A stretch of 64,000 bases of DNA from JAVJST01 sp965229715 (lineage in GTDB: Bacteria; Pseudomonadota; Alphaproteobacteria; Rhodospirillales; Casp-alpha2). Positions 54,761 through 63,686 of the stretch are shown here, piece by piece. The notes under the pieces are model-generated. The model was not told the origin of the DNA. It saw nothing but the letters and a program-made list of their open reading frames with translations, and made no database searches. A program made the position numbers and the translations under genes. Position 1 is the stretch's first letter. Each line of letters opens with the position of its first letter. The DNA lies in NCBI GenBank assembly GCA_965229715.1, contig CBDDJL010000002.1, forward strand, positions 2,232,001 through 2,296,000, written 5' to 3'.

Positions 54761-55552
54761 ATGAGTTTGACGCCCACCCACGATACAGAGACGTCAACGC
54801 CACCGGATATTGTCGTCTCCGGTCTGGATCTGATCATCGACGGCGGAAAGACCTTATCCGACGACTTCGACCTTCATATCCCCGGCGGCCGGGTGACGTG
54901 TCTGCTCGGCCCCAGCGGCATCGGCAAAAGCGTATTGCTCCGTTGCATACTCGGGCTAACGGAAGCGGGTCGTAACCGTGTCCAACGGCGGGCCGGTACG
55001 ATCACCGACGAGACCGGCGCATCCCTTGCGGGTCGGATTGCCTACATGGCGCAACAAGATCTGCTGTTGCCGTGGCTTTCGGTTATCGAGAACGTCACTC
55101 TTGGCAGTCGTCTGCGCGGTCGTATCGATCGGAAAGCAGAGGAAAATGCTATCCGTTTACTCGATCAGGTCGGTCTTGGCGGCGTTACCGGACAGCGACC
55201 CGACACTCTTTCGGGCGGTATGCGTCAACGTGTCGCTCTCGCCCGCACGCTGGCCGAGGACCGACCGGTCGTGCTCATGGACGAGCCGTTTTCCAAGCTC
55301 GATGCCATCACCCGGCGACGCCTTCACATGCTCACGTCAGGCTTGCTTGCGGGCCGCACCGTTCTGCTCGTGACACACGACCCGCTGGAGGCATTGACCA
55401 TCGGACATCGGGTCGTGGTGCTGGGCGGCCGTCCGATGCGTGCGGTCAAAACAATCGAACCCGGCGACGATGTGCCGCGTGCGCCCGGTCGCGCCGACCT
55501 GGCATTGCTCCATGAAGAACTGCTTGAGCAACTGGCCGGCGAGGTCGGGTAA
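54761..55552 (+). CDS. thiZ: ABC transporter ATP-binding protein for thiamine precursor (ThiZ-like)
   Basis: A 263-residue ATPase. Walker A is GPSGIGKSVLLR near residue 50, the Q-loop is MAQQDLLLPWLS, the signature is LSGGMRQRVALARTLA and Walker B is VVLMDEPFSKLD. It is the first gene of a TPP-riboswitch-controlled operon with a permease and a ThiY-like binding protein, so it most likely powers uptake of a pyrimidine precursor of thiamine such as formylaminopyrimidine. The gene symbol is assigned from context. Confidence 0.85.
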   Translation: MSLTPTHDTETSTPPDIVVSGLDLIIDGGKTLSDDFDLHIPGGRVTCLLGPSGIGKSVLLRCILGLTEAGRNRVQRRAGTITDETGASLAGRIAYMAQQDLLLPWLSVIENVTLGSRLRGRIDRKAEENAIRLLDQVGLGGVTGQRPDTLSGGMRQRVALARTLAEDRPVVLMDEPFSKLDAITRRRLHMLTSGLLAGRTVLLVTHDPLEALTIGHRVVVLGGRPMRAVKTIEPGDDVPRAPGRADLALLHEELLEQLAGEVG

Positions 55553-55553
55553 A

Positions 55554-56321
55554 ATGGCTTTCTTGCGCCCCGTCATCGTGTCCATCGGCCTCCTTCTCGT
55601 GTGGCAGATTATCGTGAGTCTCAGCGGCGTGCCTGCCTATATTCTGCCGCCTCCTGCCGCGGTTGCACGGGCACTTTCGGAGAACCGCGCGCTTCTGTCG
55701 ATGCACGCGATGACGACATTGTCCGAAATCGTCGCCGGCCTCGTTTGCGGCACGATTTTGGGTGCCTTGAGCGCCCTCGCGATGACGGCCGCCCGCCCGG
55801 CGCGGCGCTGGCTTTTGCCCGTGCTGGTCATCAGTCAGGCACTACCGGTCTTCGCGCTCGCACCGATCCTTGTGCTCTGGCTTGGGTACGGGATGGCATC
55901 GAAAATCGCCATGGCGACCCTTATCATCTATTTCCCTGTTACGGCGACGTTCTATGACGGCCTGCGCCGAACAGAGCCAGGCTGGCTCGATCTCGCACGC
56001 ACCATGGGCGCGAGCAACGTGGCAATCCTGCGCCATATAAGATTGCCGGCCGCCCTGCCCGCCCTCTCGTCAGGTCTCAAGGTTTCGGCTGCAGTCGCGC
56101 CGATCGGCGCCGTGGTCGGTGAGTGGGTCGGGTCGAGTGCCGGCCTCGGTTACCTGATGTTGCACGCGAATGCGCGGCTCAAGATCGATCTCATGTTTGC
56201 CGCTCTCGCCGTGCTCGCGGCAATCGGACTCATTCTTTACTTCACGATCGACCATGTCGGCCGTCGCCTGCTCGCGTGGCAGCCGGACGACGATAACGAA
56301 ACCGGAGGCTCCCCTTCATGA
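55554..56321 (+). CDS. thiX: ABC transporter permease for thiamine precursor (ThiX-like)
   Basis: A 255-residue inner-membrane permease with about six helices. The EAA-type loop (RTMGASNVAILRHIRLPAALPALSSGLK) faces the ATPase. APIGAVVGEWVGSSAGLGYLM is typical of the SsuC/TauC/ThiX permeases. The start at 55554 comes two bases after the ATPase stop, and the gene overlaps the binding-protein start by four bases, so the three are one operon. Confidence 0.85.
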   Translation: MAFLRPVIVSIGLLLVWQIIVSLSGVPAYILPPPAAVARALSENRALLSMHAMTTLSEIVAGLVCGTILGALSALAMTAARPARRWLLPVLVISQALPVFALAPILVLWLGYGMASKIAMATLIIYFPVTATFYDGLRRTEPGWLDLARTMGASNVAILRHIRLPAALPALSSGLKVSAAVAPIGAVVGEWVGSSAGLGYLMLHANARLKIDLMFAALAVLAAIGLILYFTIDHVGRRLLAWQPDDDNETGGSPS

Positions 56322-57262
56322 CCGTGTTACGCCCGCTGCTCGCAGCGATGACGATTGTTCTTTTCTCGTTCGCGCCGGCGCAGGCCGACAACCGGCTCAC
56401 CGTGCTGCTCGACTGGTTCGTGAATCCGGATCACGCCCCGCTGATCGTCGGTGTCGAAGCGGGTATCTTCGACGAGGCCGGGCTTACGCTTGAATTGATT
56501 GCGCCGGCCGACCCGAACGACCCGCCGAAGCTGGTTGCCGCGGGCAAGGCGCCGCTCGCTGTCTCCTACCAACCGCAACTCCATATTCAGGCTGCCGCTG
56601 GGTTACCGTTGGTCCGCGTTGCTACGCTCGTCGCGACACCGCTCAACGCACTCGTCGTACTCGCCGACGGACCGGTCGGCGGCATTGCCGATCTCAAGGG
56701 CCGCAAAGTCGGCTTTTCCGTGGGCGGCTTCGAGGACGCGCTGCTCGGCGCGATGCTGGCGCAGGAAGGCCTGTCGCTCAGCGATGTCGAACTGGTCAAC
56801 GTCAATTTTTCGCTGTCGCCGTCGATTATTTCCGGTCAGGTCGACGGGGTAATCGGCGCATTTCGCAATTTCGAACTCAATCAAATGGACATCGTCGGTC
56901 GGCCCGGCCGCGCATTTTATCCGGAGGAACACGGTGTTCCGCCCTACGACGAACTGATCGTTGTCGCCAACGCGGACGCTCTCGACGATGCCCGTCTGGT
57001 CCGTTTCGTCAACGCTCTGGAGCGGTCCGTCCAGTACATGCTGAACCATCCCGAGGAAAGCTGGTCGATGTTCATTGCGGCACACCCGGACCTCGACGAT
57101 GAACTTAACCGCCGAGCGTGGGCCGATACACTGCCGCGCTTTTCGCTTCGACCGGGTGCAATGGATCCCGCACGCTACGCCCGTTTTGCCGGTTTTCTCA
57201 TCGATCAGGGCTTGATCGACGGCGCCCCACCCGTCGAGACTTATGCACGGGATATTCGCTGA
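56318..57262 (+). CDS. thiY: ABC transporter substrate-binding protein, ThiY/NMT1-like
   Basis: A 314-residue periplasmic binding protein with a signal peptide (LRPLLAAMTIVLFSFAPAQA). The mature protein starts DNRLTVLLDWFVNPDHAPLIVG, where LDWxxNPDHAPL is the ThiY/NMT1 family hallmark, followed by GIADLKGRKVGFSVGGFED and EHGVPPYDELIVVAN. It should bind HMP or formylaminopyrimidine-type thiamine precursors. It overlaps the permease by four bases. Confidence 0.88.
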   Translation: MTVLRPLLAAMTIVLFSFAPAQADNRLTVLLDWFVNPDHAPLIVGVEAGIFDEAGLTLELIAPADPNDPPKLVAAGKAPLAVSYQPQLHIQAAAGLPLVRVATLVATPLNALVVLADGPVGGIADLKGRKVGFSVGGFEDALLGAMLAQEGLSLSDVELVNVNFSLSPSIISGQVDGVIGAFRNFELNQMDIVGRPGRAFYPEEHGVPPYDELIVVANADALDDARLVRFVNALERSVQYMLNHPEESWSMFIAAHPDLDDELNRRAWADTLPRFSLRPGAMDPARYARFAGFLIDQGLIDGAPPVETYARDIR

Positions 57263-57278
57263 TGAAGGAACCGATATC

Positions 57279-58055
57279 ATGCCAGACCAACCATTTGACC
57301 TGAGTGGCCGCACCGCCCTGGTGACCGGCGCCGGCCGCGGTCTCGGCCAGGCCATTGCCGAGGCTCTGGCCAGCGCCGGCGCGAACGTTATGCTGGCAGC
57401 CCGCACCGAAACTGAACTCGACGCCGTCGCTGAGGCAATCGAGGTGAAAGGCGGAACTGCCACAACCCATGCCTGCGACGTTCGCGACCGGACGGCGTGC
57501 GATGCGCTCATCGCGGCGACAGTTGACGGTTTCGGCGGACTCGATATCGCCGCAATCAACCACGGCATCGGATTCGCCGCCATGCCGGAAGACACATCGA
57601 CAGAAGACTGGACCCGCATGATCGACATCAACCTCACGGGCGCGTTCAATGTCGCGCAGGCGGTCGGCGTTCGAATGATCGCCCAGGGCCACGGCGGGTC
57701 GATCATTTTCACGTCCTCCACCGGCAGCATGCGGGCGCACCGGGGGCTTGCCGCCTACGGCGCCTCGAAAGGCGGCGTCGACATGTTGTGTCGCCAACTG
57801 GCGCTGGATTGGGGCCCGCATGGCATTCGCGTCAATTGCGTCAATCCGGGCTACATGGCGCATCATATGCGGGGCGCCGAGGACCGTCATGGCGACAATC
57901 CCGCCCTCGACGCCGAAGTATCAGAGCGAACGCCGCTCGGCCGGCGTGGGCGACCCGAGGAGGTTGCCTATCCTGTCGTCTTTTTGGCGTCCGACGCCGC
58001 GTCGTTCGTCTCCGGGCACATTATGCCAGTCGACGGTGGTTATTGTTGTTTTTGA
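57279..58055 (+). CDS. Short-chain dehydrogenase/reductase in the thiamine-riboswitch operon
   Basis: A 258-residue classical SDR. The NAD(P) motif is TGAGRGLG (about residue 14-21), the active-site Ser/Tyr/Lys are TSSTGSMR and YGASKGGVDM, and NHGI replaces the common NNAG. The C-terminal VNPGYM and SGHIMPVDGGY are typical. The ATG at 57279 has AAGGAA nine bases upstream and overlaps no other gene. The operon position suggests it acts on the imported thiamine precursor or a related intermediate, but its substrate is unknown. Confidence 0.85.
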   Translation: MPDQPFDLSGRTALVTGAGRGLGQAIAEALASAGANVMLAARTETELDAVAEAIEVKGGTATTHACDVRDRTACDALIAATVDGFGGLDIAAINHGIGFAAMPEDTSTEDWTRMIDINLTGAFNVAQAVGVRMIAQGHGGSIIFTSSTGSMRAHRGLAAYGASKGGVDMLCRQLALDWGPHGIRVNCVNPGYMAHHMRGAEDRHGDNPALDAEVSERTPLGRRGRPEEVAYPVVFLASDAASFVSGHIMPVDGGYCCF

Positions 58056-58210
58056 AGCTCTTGCGAACATTTCCTGCTGCGCATCCCTGATATTTTTTTC
58101 TGGCCACCCGGGACCATCGCGTTATCCTGTCCGGCACAGGAAGGCTGATTCGGCGCTAGAACGCCGGACTTGAAAGAAAAGAACAACCACGTAGACGGGG
58201 AACACGGCAT

Positions 58211-58714
58211 TTGGCGCACGCACTCGGACTGGCGATATTTCTCGCGGGCCTGTGGCTTCTCCTGTCGGGATACTTTCTTGGTTGGCTGCTGGCGCTTGGC
58301 GCCGCGTCGGTCGCGCTGATCGTCTATATCGCCCACCGGATGGACGTCGCCGATCACGAGGGTTTCCCGATCCATCTCGGCCCGTCGGCCTTGACCTACT
58401 GGCCATGGCTGCTGAAGGAGATCGTGCTCTCGAACTTTACAGTCGCGCGCGCCATCATCGGCCCGTTGCGCATCCAGCCCCAGGTTTTAACCGCGACCGC
58501 AAGCCAGGACAGTGAAGTCGGGCGCGTGACCTACGCAAACTCGATCACGTTGACGCCGGGCACCATTTCGATTGGCGTAACCGACGACAAGATCGAGGTA
58601 CATGCGCTGCTCGATGAAACCGCTGACGGGATTCGCGATGGCGCCATGGACCGCCGCGTTGCAAAGATGACGAACACGAAATCCCCCGTCACGACCAAAA
58701 AAGGGGCGGCATGA
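58211..58714 (+). CDS. mrpE: Na+/H+ antiporter subunit E (MrpE/MnhE)
   Basis: A 167-residue membrane protein; two to three N-terminal helices (LGLAIFLAGLWLLLSGYFLGW and LLALGAASVALIVYIA) are followed by the conserved cytosolic part with EIVLSNFTVARAIIGPLRIQP and VTYANSITLTPGTISIGVTDD. The start is a TTG at 58211, the only reasonable start. It begins the antiporter cluster, which is co-oriented and tightly spaced. Confidence 0.9.
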   Translation: MAHALGLAIFLAGLWLLLSGYFLGWLLALGAASVALIVYIAHRMDVADHEGFPIHLGPSALTYWPWLLKEIVLSNFTVARAIIGPLRIQPQVLTATASQDSEVGRVTYANSITLTPGTISIGVTDDKIEVHALLDETADGIRDGAMDRRVAKMTNTKSPVTTKKGAA

Positions 58715-58998
58715 TGTATGCTGTCGCCGCCGCCGCAGTGCTTATCTGCATGGCGATCGCGCTGATCCGCGCCGCTTTGGGCCCGACCGTGTTCGATCGT
58801 ATTCTTGCCGTGAACACCTTCGGCACCCTGACGGTGCTACTGATCTGCGTTTGGAATTTTCTGGACGGCAGACCCGAATTCCTCGACCTCGCTCTCGTCT
58901 ACGCATTGATCAATTTCATCGGCACGATCGCCGTGACGCGGTATGTGCGCCATTCGCACTTCGCCGACTCCGATGACGACGTTACGGGGGATATCTGA
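58711..58998 (+). CDS. mrpF: Na+/H+ antiporter subunit F (MrpF/MnhF)
   Basis: A 95-residue three-helix protein. ALIRAALGPTVFDRILAVNTFGT and FLDLALVYALINFIGTIAVTRYV match MrpF, including the RxxxGPTxxDR motif. It overlaps the mrpE stop by four bases (ATGA). Confidence 0.92.
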   Translation: MMYAVAAAAVLICMAIALIRAALGPTVFDRILAVNTFGTLTVLLICVWNFLDGRPEFLDLALVYALINFIGTIAVTRYVRHSHFADSDDDVTGDI

Positions 58999-59342
58999 TG
59001 GAGGCGGCGCTCGATTATCTCAGCTGGGCGGCCATCGTCATCGGTTCAGTTTTTGCGCTCATCGGCGCGCTCGGCATGTTGCGTTTGCCCGACGTTTTCA
59101 CGCGGATTCATGCTGCCAGCCTGATCGAAACCATGGGCGCCGGCATGATTATCCTCGGGCTCATGTTTCAAGCAGGTTTGACGCTGATCGGCGTCAAGCT
59201 TGTGCTCATTTTGCTGTTTCTGTTTTTCACCAATCCGACAACGACCCATGCCTTGGTGCGGGCGTTGCACCATGCCGGCGTCAAACCCATGACGTCGTAT
59301 CCGTCCGATAAAGGCGAGGAGCAGCGACCATCGAAGGACTGA
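58998..59342 (+). CDS. mrpG: Na+/H+ antiporter subunit G (MrpG/MnhG)
   Basis: A 114-residue three-helix protein. SVFALIGALGMLRLPDVFTRIHAAS is the MrpG signature (GxLRLPDxxxRxHA). ILLFLFFTNPTTTHALVRALHHAG completes it. It overlaps the mrpF stop by one base and is followed by a GAGGAG that may be the ribosome-binding site of the next gene. Confidence 0.92.
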   Translation: MEAALDYLSWAAIVIGSVFALIGALGMLRLPDVFTRIHAASLIETMGAGMIILGLMFQAGLTLIGVKLVLILLFLFFTNPTTTHALVRALHHAGVKPMTSYPSDKGEEQRPSKD

Positions 59343-59356
59343 TCATCATATCGCTC

Positions 59357-59896
59357 ATGAGCTTCATGGGGCTGACGGGCCTGATTATCCTCCGGGTCCG
59401 CGACCTGTTCGCCGTGGTCATGCTTTCGGGCATCTACAGTTTGCTCGGCGCCATGGTGTACGTCGTCATGGATGCGGTCGACGTGGCCTTTACGGAAGCG
59501 GCGGTCGGTGCCGGCATTTCGACGGTGTTGATGCTCGCGACGCTCGGTTTGACGACGCGCGAGGAAAAGGTTCGCAAGACCTTTCGCCCGGTTCCGTTCG
59601 TGGTGGTTTGCGCGACCGGTGCACTCTTGGTCTATGCCACCTTCGATATGCCGCGGTACGGCGATCCGAATGCGCCTATCCATCTTCATGTGGCGCCACA
59701 TTACATCAATGATTCGGCCGAGGAAGTCGGGCCGCCCAATATCGTCACATCGGTTCTGGCAAGCTATCGGGGCTACGACACCCTGGGTGAGGTCTTCGTG
59801 ATCTTCACAGCCGCCATCGGCGTACTGACCATCATCGGCCGGGCGCCGGGCCGTTCGCGCAAGCCGAAGGGCAAAGATATCGGGGGGCACGGATAA
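59357..59896 (+). CDS. Antiporter subunit of the MbhD/MbhE (MrpB-like) type
   Basis: A 179-residue protein counted from the ATG at 59357. LTGLIILRVRDLFAVVMLSGIYSLLGAMVYVV is the DUF4040 (MbhD) segment, and the region up to GEVFVIFTAAIGVLTIIGR is MbhE-like. It is normally the N-terminal part of MrpA/MrpB or a separate MBH-type subunit. The true start may be upstream: GAGGAG at 59316-59321 sits eight bases before an ATC at 59330 that would add IEGLIIISL, fitting the usual N terminus. See the finding. Confidence 0.85.
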   Translation: MSFMGLTGLIILRVRDLFAVVMLSGIYSLLGAMVYVVMDAVDVAFTEAAVGAGISTVLMLATLGLTTREEKVRKTFRPVPFVVVCATGALLVYATFDMPRYGDPNAPIHLHVAPHYINDSAEEVGPPNIVTSVLASYRGYDTLGEVFVIFTAAIGVLTIIGRAPGRSRKPKGKDIGGHG

Positions 59897-60315
59897 TGCG
59901 AGAAAAACCCGTCCTTCGCGTCGTATCAAAACTTTTGATTCCGCCAATCATGCTATTCGGCCTCTACGTGCAGTTTCACGGCGATTTCGGACCCGGAGGC
60001 GGTTTTCAGGCCGGTGTGATCTTCGCCAGCGCCTTCATTCTTTACGCCCTGATTTACGGCACGTCGGCAGCCCGCCGGGTCGCACCGCCTTGGCTAACGC
60101 GCCTTTTGCTCGCGGCGGGCGTGCTGATTTACGCCGGGACCGGCGTTGCCGGTCTGTTGCTTGGCGGCAATTATCTGAATTACTCGGTTTTGTTGGACAA
60201 CCGGTTGGACGGCCAGCATCTCGGTATCGTGGTCATCGAGTTCGGCGTCGGCCTGACGGTCGCTGCGGCGATGATCACCATTTTCTTCACATTCGCCAGC
60301 CAACGGCGGGACTAG
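59896..60315 (+). CDS. mrpB: Na+/H+ antiporter subunit B (MnhB domain)
   Basis: A 139-residue four-helix membrane protein. LRVVSKLLIPPIMLFGLYVQFHGDFGPGGGFQAGVI is the MnhB signature, with HGDFGPGGGFQ conserved. The C terminus has IVVIEFGVGLTVAAAMITIFF. It overlaps the preceding stop by one base. Confidence 0.93.
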   Translation: MREKPVLRVVSKLLIPPIMLFGLYVQFHGDFGPGGGFQAGVIFASAFILYALIYGTSAARRVAPPWLTRLLLAAGVLIYAGTGVAGLLLGGNYLNYSVLLDNRLDGQHLGIVVIEFGVGLTVAAAMITIFFTFASQRRD

Positions 60316-60325
60316 GGCCGGAATC

Positions 60326-60718
60326 ATGGATATCGCCGGGCTGTTCAACTACTGGGTAGTGATCGTGCTGATGATGATCGGTTTCTATATCGTCATCGCG
60401 CAAGAAAACCTGATCAAGAAAATCGTCGGTTTGAACGTCTTTCAGGTCTCGGTTTTCCTGCTCTACATCTCAATGGCCAACATCGAGGGTGGCACCGCGC
60501 CGATTCTGACCGAGGGGGCAGAATACTACTCCAATCCCCTGCCCCATGTTCTGATCCTGACGGCGATTGTGGTTGGCGTCGCGACAACGGCGTTGGGTCT
60601 GGCATTGGTGGTCGGCATCAAGCGAAATTTCGGCACCATCGAGGAAAACGAGATCGAGGAGATCGAGGTAGCCGAAGACGCCGCCGGCGCGGATGAATCG
60701 GCGGAGACGACTTCATGA
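60326..60718 (+). CDS. mrpC: Na+/H+ antiporter subunit C (MnhC, NuoK-like)
   Basis: A 130-residue three-helix protein similar to NuoK. NLIKKIVGLNVFQVSVFLLYIS and PLPHVLILTAIVVGVATTALGLALVV contain the expected conserved glutamate-free NuoK-like helices. The C-terminal tail is acidic (EENEIEEIEVAED). It overlaps the next gene by four bases (ATGA). Confidence 0.92.
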   Translation: MDIAGLFNYWVVIVLMMIGFYIVIAQENLIKKIVGLNVFQVSVFLLYISMANIEGGTAPILTEGAEYYSNPLPHVLILTAIVVGVATTALGLALVVGIKRNFGTIEENEIEEIEVAEDAAGADESAETTS

Positions 60719-62208
60719 TCGCCGATCATCTGATCATTCTGGTCGTTATCGTACCGCTGATCGCCGCACCGGTCTGCATCGTCATTCGCAACCGCAATGT
60801 CTGCTGGACCTGGGCGGCGTTGGCGACATGGGCATCGTTTGCACTTACCGTGATGTTGACGATCGACGTCATACAAGGCGGCACGATTTCCTATGAACTC
60901 GGCGATTGGGCGGTACCCTGGGGCATCGAGTACCGGGTCGATCTGGTCGCTGCCTTCGTGCTCCTGATCGTTACCGGTATCGGCGCCGTGACAATGCCCT
61001 ACATGGCGGCGAGCGCCGCGCGGGAGATCCCTGAAGAGCGCGGTTATCTGTTCTACACCATGTACCTGCTCTGCCTCAGCGGTCTGCTCGGCATGACGGT
61101 CACGGGCGATGCCTTCAACCTGTTCGTGTTCCTCGAGGTCTCCTCGCTGTCGACTTATGTGCTGATCAGTCTCGGGGCGAACCGCCGTGCGCTTACGGCG
61201 GCTTTCCGCTACCTGATCCTCGGCACTGTCGGCGCGACACTGTACGTGATCGGTGTCGGCCTGATGTACATGTCAACGGGTACGCTCAATATTACCGATT
61301 TGACGACCTTGATCCCGGCCGTCATCGACTCGCGGACAATCCAGGCAGCACTGGCGTTTCTGACGGTCGGATTGTGCCTCAAACTGGCGTTGTTTCCGCT
61401 GCACATGTGGTTGCCGAACGCCTATGCGTTCGCACCATCGGCGGTCACCGTGTTCCTCGCCGCGACGGCCACCAAGGTTGCTGTGTACGCTCTAATCCGA
61501 ATTTACTTCACCGTGTTTTCAGGGGTCGGCGCCCAGCTTTATCCCGCCGTCGAGACTGTGTGGATCGTGCTCGCCGTCGCGGGCATGTTCGCCGGATCGT
61601 TCGCCGCCATCTATCAGAACGATACCAAGCGCATGTTCGCCTATTCCAGCATTGCGCAGATCGGTTACATCATTCTCGGTTTCAGTTTCGCGACCACGAC
61701 CGGTATCACCGCGGGCCTCATTCACCTGTTCAACCATGCGATCATGAAGGGTGCGCTGTTCATGGCGCTAGGGTGTGCCGTCTATCACCTCGGTCGCGCC
61801 CATATCAATGATCTCCGTGGGCTCGGCAAACGAATGCCATTAACGGCTGCGGCTTTCGTCGGCGGCGGTCTGAGCATGATCGGCGTGCCCGGCACCGTCG
61901 GATTCATCTCGAAATGGTATCTGATCCAGGGGGCGCTTGAGCTCGATCACTGGATCGTCGCCGGTCTCATCCTCGCCAGTTCGCTACTCGCCGTCATCTA
62001 TGTCTGGCGCGTGATTGAAGTGATGTACTTTGGTGAAGCTCCCGTGGGCGACGACGGCCAGCCGAGCGTTCGCGAGGCGCCGGCCGCCATGTTGATCCCG
62101 ATGTGGGGTCTCGTTGCCGCTGCCGTTTATTTCGGCATCGATGCGACAACGACGCTCGGGATCGCGACGTCGGCCGCCGACGCATTGATGGCGGGAGGCG
62201 TGCCATGA
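60715..62208 (+). CDS. mrpD: Na+/H+ antiporter subunit D (MnhD, NuoN/M-like), first copy
   Basis: A 497-residue protein with about fourteen helices of the proton-conducting transporter family. The key acidic residue is in LFVFLEVSSLSTYVLI, and the key lysine in LCLKLALFPLHMWLPNAYAFAP. MFAYSSIAQIGYIILG and GTVGFISKWYLIQGA also match NuoN/MnhD. It should form part of the proton or sodium channel. It overlaps the second D copy by four bases. Confidence 0.93.
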   Translation: MIADHLIILVVIVPLIAAPVCIVIRNRNVCWTWAALATWASFALTVMLTIDVIQGGTISYELGDWAVPWGIEYRVDLVAAFVLLIVTGIGAVTMPYMAASAAREIPEERGYLFYTMYLLCLSGLLGMTVTGDAFNLFVFLEVSSLSTYVLISLGANRRALTAAFRYLILGTVGATLYVIGVGLMYMSTGTLNITDLTTLIPAVIDSRTIQAALAFLTVGLCLKLALFPLHMWLPNAYAFAPSAVTVFLAATATKVAVYALIRIYFTVFSGVGAQLYPAVETVWIVLAVAGMFAGSFAAIYQNDTKRMFAYSSIAQIGYIILGFSFATTTGITAGLIHLFNHAIMKGALFMALGCAVYHLGRAHINDLRGLGKRMPLTAAAFVGGGLSMIGVPGTVGFISKWYLIQGALELDHWIVAGLILASSLLAVIYVWRVIEVMYFGEAPVGDDGQPSVREAPAAMLIPMWGLVAAAVYFGIDATTTLGIATSAADALMAGGVP

Positions 62209-63686
62209 GTCCTGAAACGGCGCTTCTAATCGCTGTTGCCCTGCCGTTTGCCGCAATCATCCCGATTGCCGTCGCCCGAGATTTTCCGAATGTCCGCGAG
62301 ACGATCTCTATCGCCGTCGCATCGACGGTCTTTCTCCTGGTGGTTCAGGTCTACAGCGGTCTCGCCGCCGGCGAGGTCATCGACATCGTTTTAATCGAGA
62401 TGATGCCGGGCCTGACGATCCGCTTTACCGTCGAGCCTCTCGGCATGATCTTCGCGGGTATCGCAAGCTTCCTTTGGATTGTGACCACGATCTATGCGAT
62501 CGGCTACATGCGCGGCCACCACGAGCGAAACCAGACTCGCTTTTTCATGTGTTTCGCCGTCGCCATCGGTTCGGCGCTTGGCGTCGCCTTCGCCGGCAAC
62601 ATGCTGACCCTGTTCGTGTTTTACGAAGTGTTGACGGTTTCGACGTTCCCGCTGGTCGCCCATCACGGTAGCGAAGAATCGAAGAAGGCCGGCCGCACGT
62701 ATCTCGGTATTCTGCTCGGCACTTCGATCGGTCTGCAGTTGTTCGCCATTCTGGCGACGTGGGTCATCACCGGCACCCTCGATTTCCGCGATGGCGGCGT
62801 CTTCGGCGAGAGTATCAGCGGAATCACCGTCGGCGTCCTGCTCGGGCTCTATGCGTACGGCGTCGGCAAGGCTGCGTTGATGCCGCTTCACCGCTGGTTG
62901 CCGGCAGCCATGGTCGCGCCGACACCGGTCAGCGCGTTGTTGCATGCGGTTGCGGTCGTCAAGGCCGGCGTGTTCACGGTGGTCAAGGTCGTGGTTTACA
63001 TATTCGGCATCGACCTGTTGGCGGCCGAACCGTCTGCCGGCTGGCTGCTCTATGCCGCCGGCTTTACGGTCATCGTCGCTTCGCTGATTGCATTGCGCCA
63101 AGACAACCTGAAACGCCGGCTCGCCTATTCCACCGTCAGCCAGCTTTCGTATGTCATCATCGCGGCAGCTATTCTGACCCCGATTTCAGCCGTCGGCGCG
63201 GCAGTCCACATCGCCGCTCATGCATTCGGCAAGATCACGCTCTTCTTTGCCGCAGGCTCCATTCTTGTCGCCGCACACAAAAGCCAGGTCAGCCAGCTCG
63301 ACGGCATCGGCAAGCGAATGCCGATTACCATGACAGCCTTTGCAATTGGCGCACTTTCCATGATCGGCCTGCCGCCGACCGCCGGTTTTGTCTCTAAGTG
63401 GTACATCCTTCAAGGCGCGTTGGTGGCCGATCAGATGGTCGCCGTTGCCGTGATCATCGTCAGCACCCTGCTGAACGCCGGCTACTTCCTGCCGATCGTC
63501 TACGCGGCATTCTTCCGCAAGGAAACCGAAGGATCTCACGCCGACGAGCATGGCACGGGCCATGGCGAAGCCCCTCTTCCCATGGTGTTGGCGATCAGCG
63601 TGACAGCGGTCGGCACGGTGCTGATGTTCTTCTGGCCCGACCTGCCGCTCGGTTTGGCGCAACAGATGGTCGGAGGCGGACAATGA
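62205..63686 (+). CDS. Na+/H+ antiporter subunit D-like protein, second copy
   Basis: A 493-residue proton-conducting transporter. The acidic helix LTLFVFYEVLTVSTFPLVAH and lysine helix GVGKAALMPLHRWLPAAMVAP are present, along with RLAYSTVSQLSYVIIAAA and PPTAGFVSKWYILQGAL. It is similar in length and fold to the first copy but distinct in sequence. The start MSPETALLIAVAL at 62205 overlaps the first copy. Having two D-like subunits is reminiscent of hydrogenase-derived Mrp/Mbh clusters. Confidence 0.9.
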   Translation: MSPETALLIAVALPFAAIIPIAVARDFPNVRETISIAVASTVFLLVVQVYSGLAAGEVIDIVLIEMMPGLTIRFTVEPLGMIFAGIASFLWIVTTIYAIGYMRGHHERNQTRFFMCFAVAIGSALGVAFAGNMLTLFVFYEVLTVSTFPLVAHHGSEESKKAGRTYLGILLGTSIGLQLFAILATWVITGTLDFRDGGVFGESISGITVGVLLGLYAYGVGKAALMPLHRWLPAAMVAPTPVSALLHAVAVVKAGVFTVVKVVVYIFGIDLLAAEPSAGWLLYAAGFTVIVASLIALRQDNLKRRLAYSTVSQLSYVIIAAAILTPISAVGAAVHIAAHAFGKITLFFAAGSILVAAHKSQVSQLDGIGKRMPITMTAFAIGALSMIGLPPTAGFVSKWYILQGALVADQMVAVAVIIVSTLLNAGYFLPIVYAAFFRKETEGSHADEHGTGHGEAPLPMVLAISVTAVGTVLMFFWPDLPLGLAQQMVGGGQ

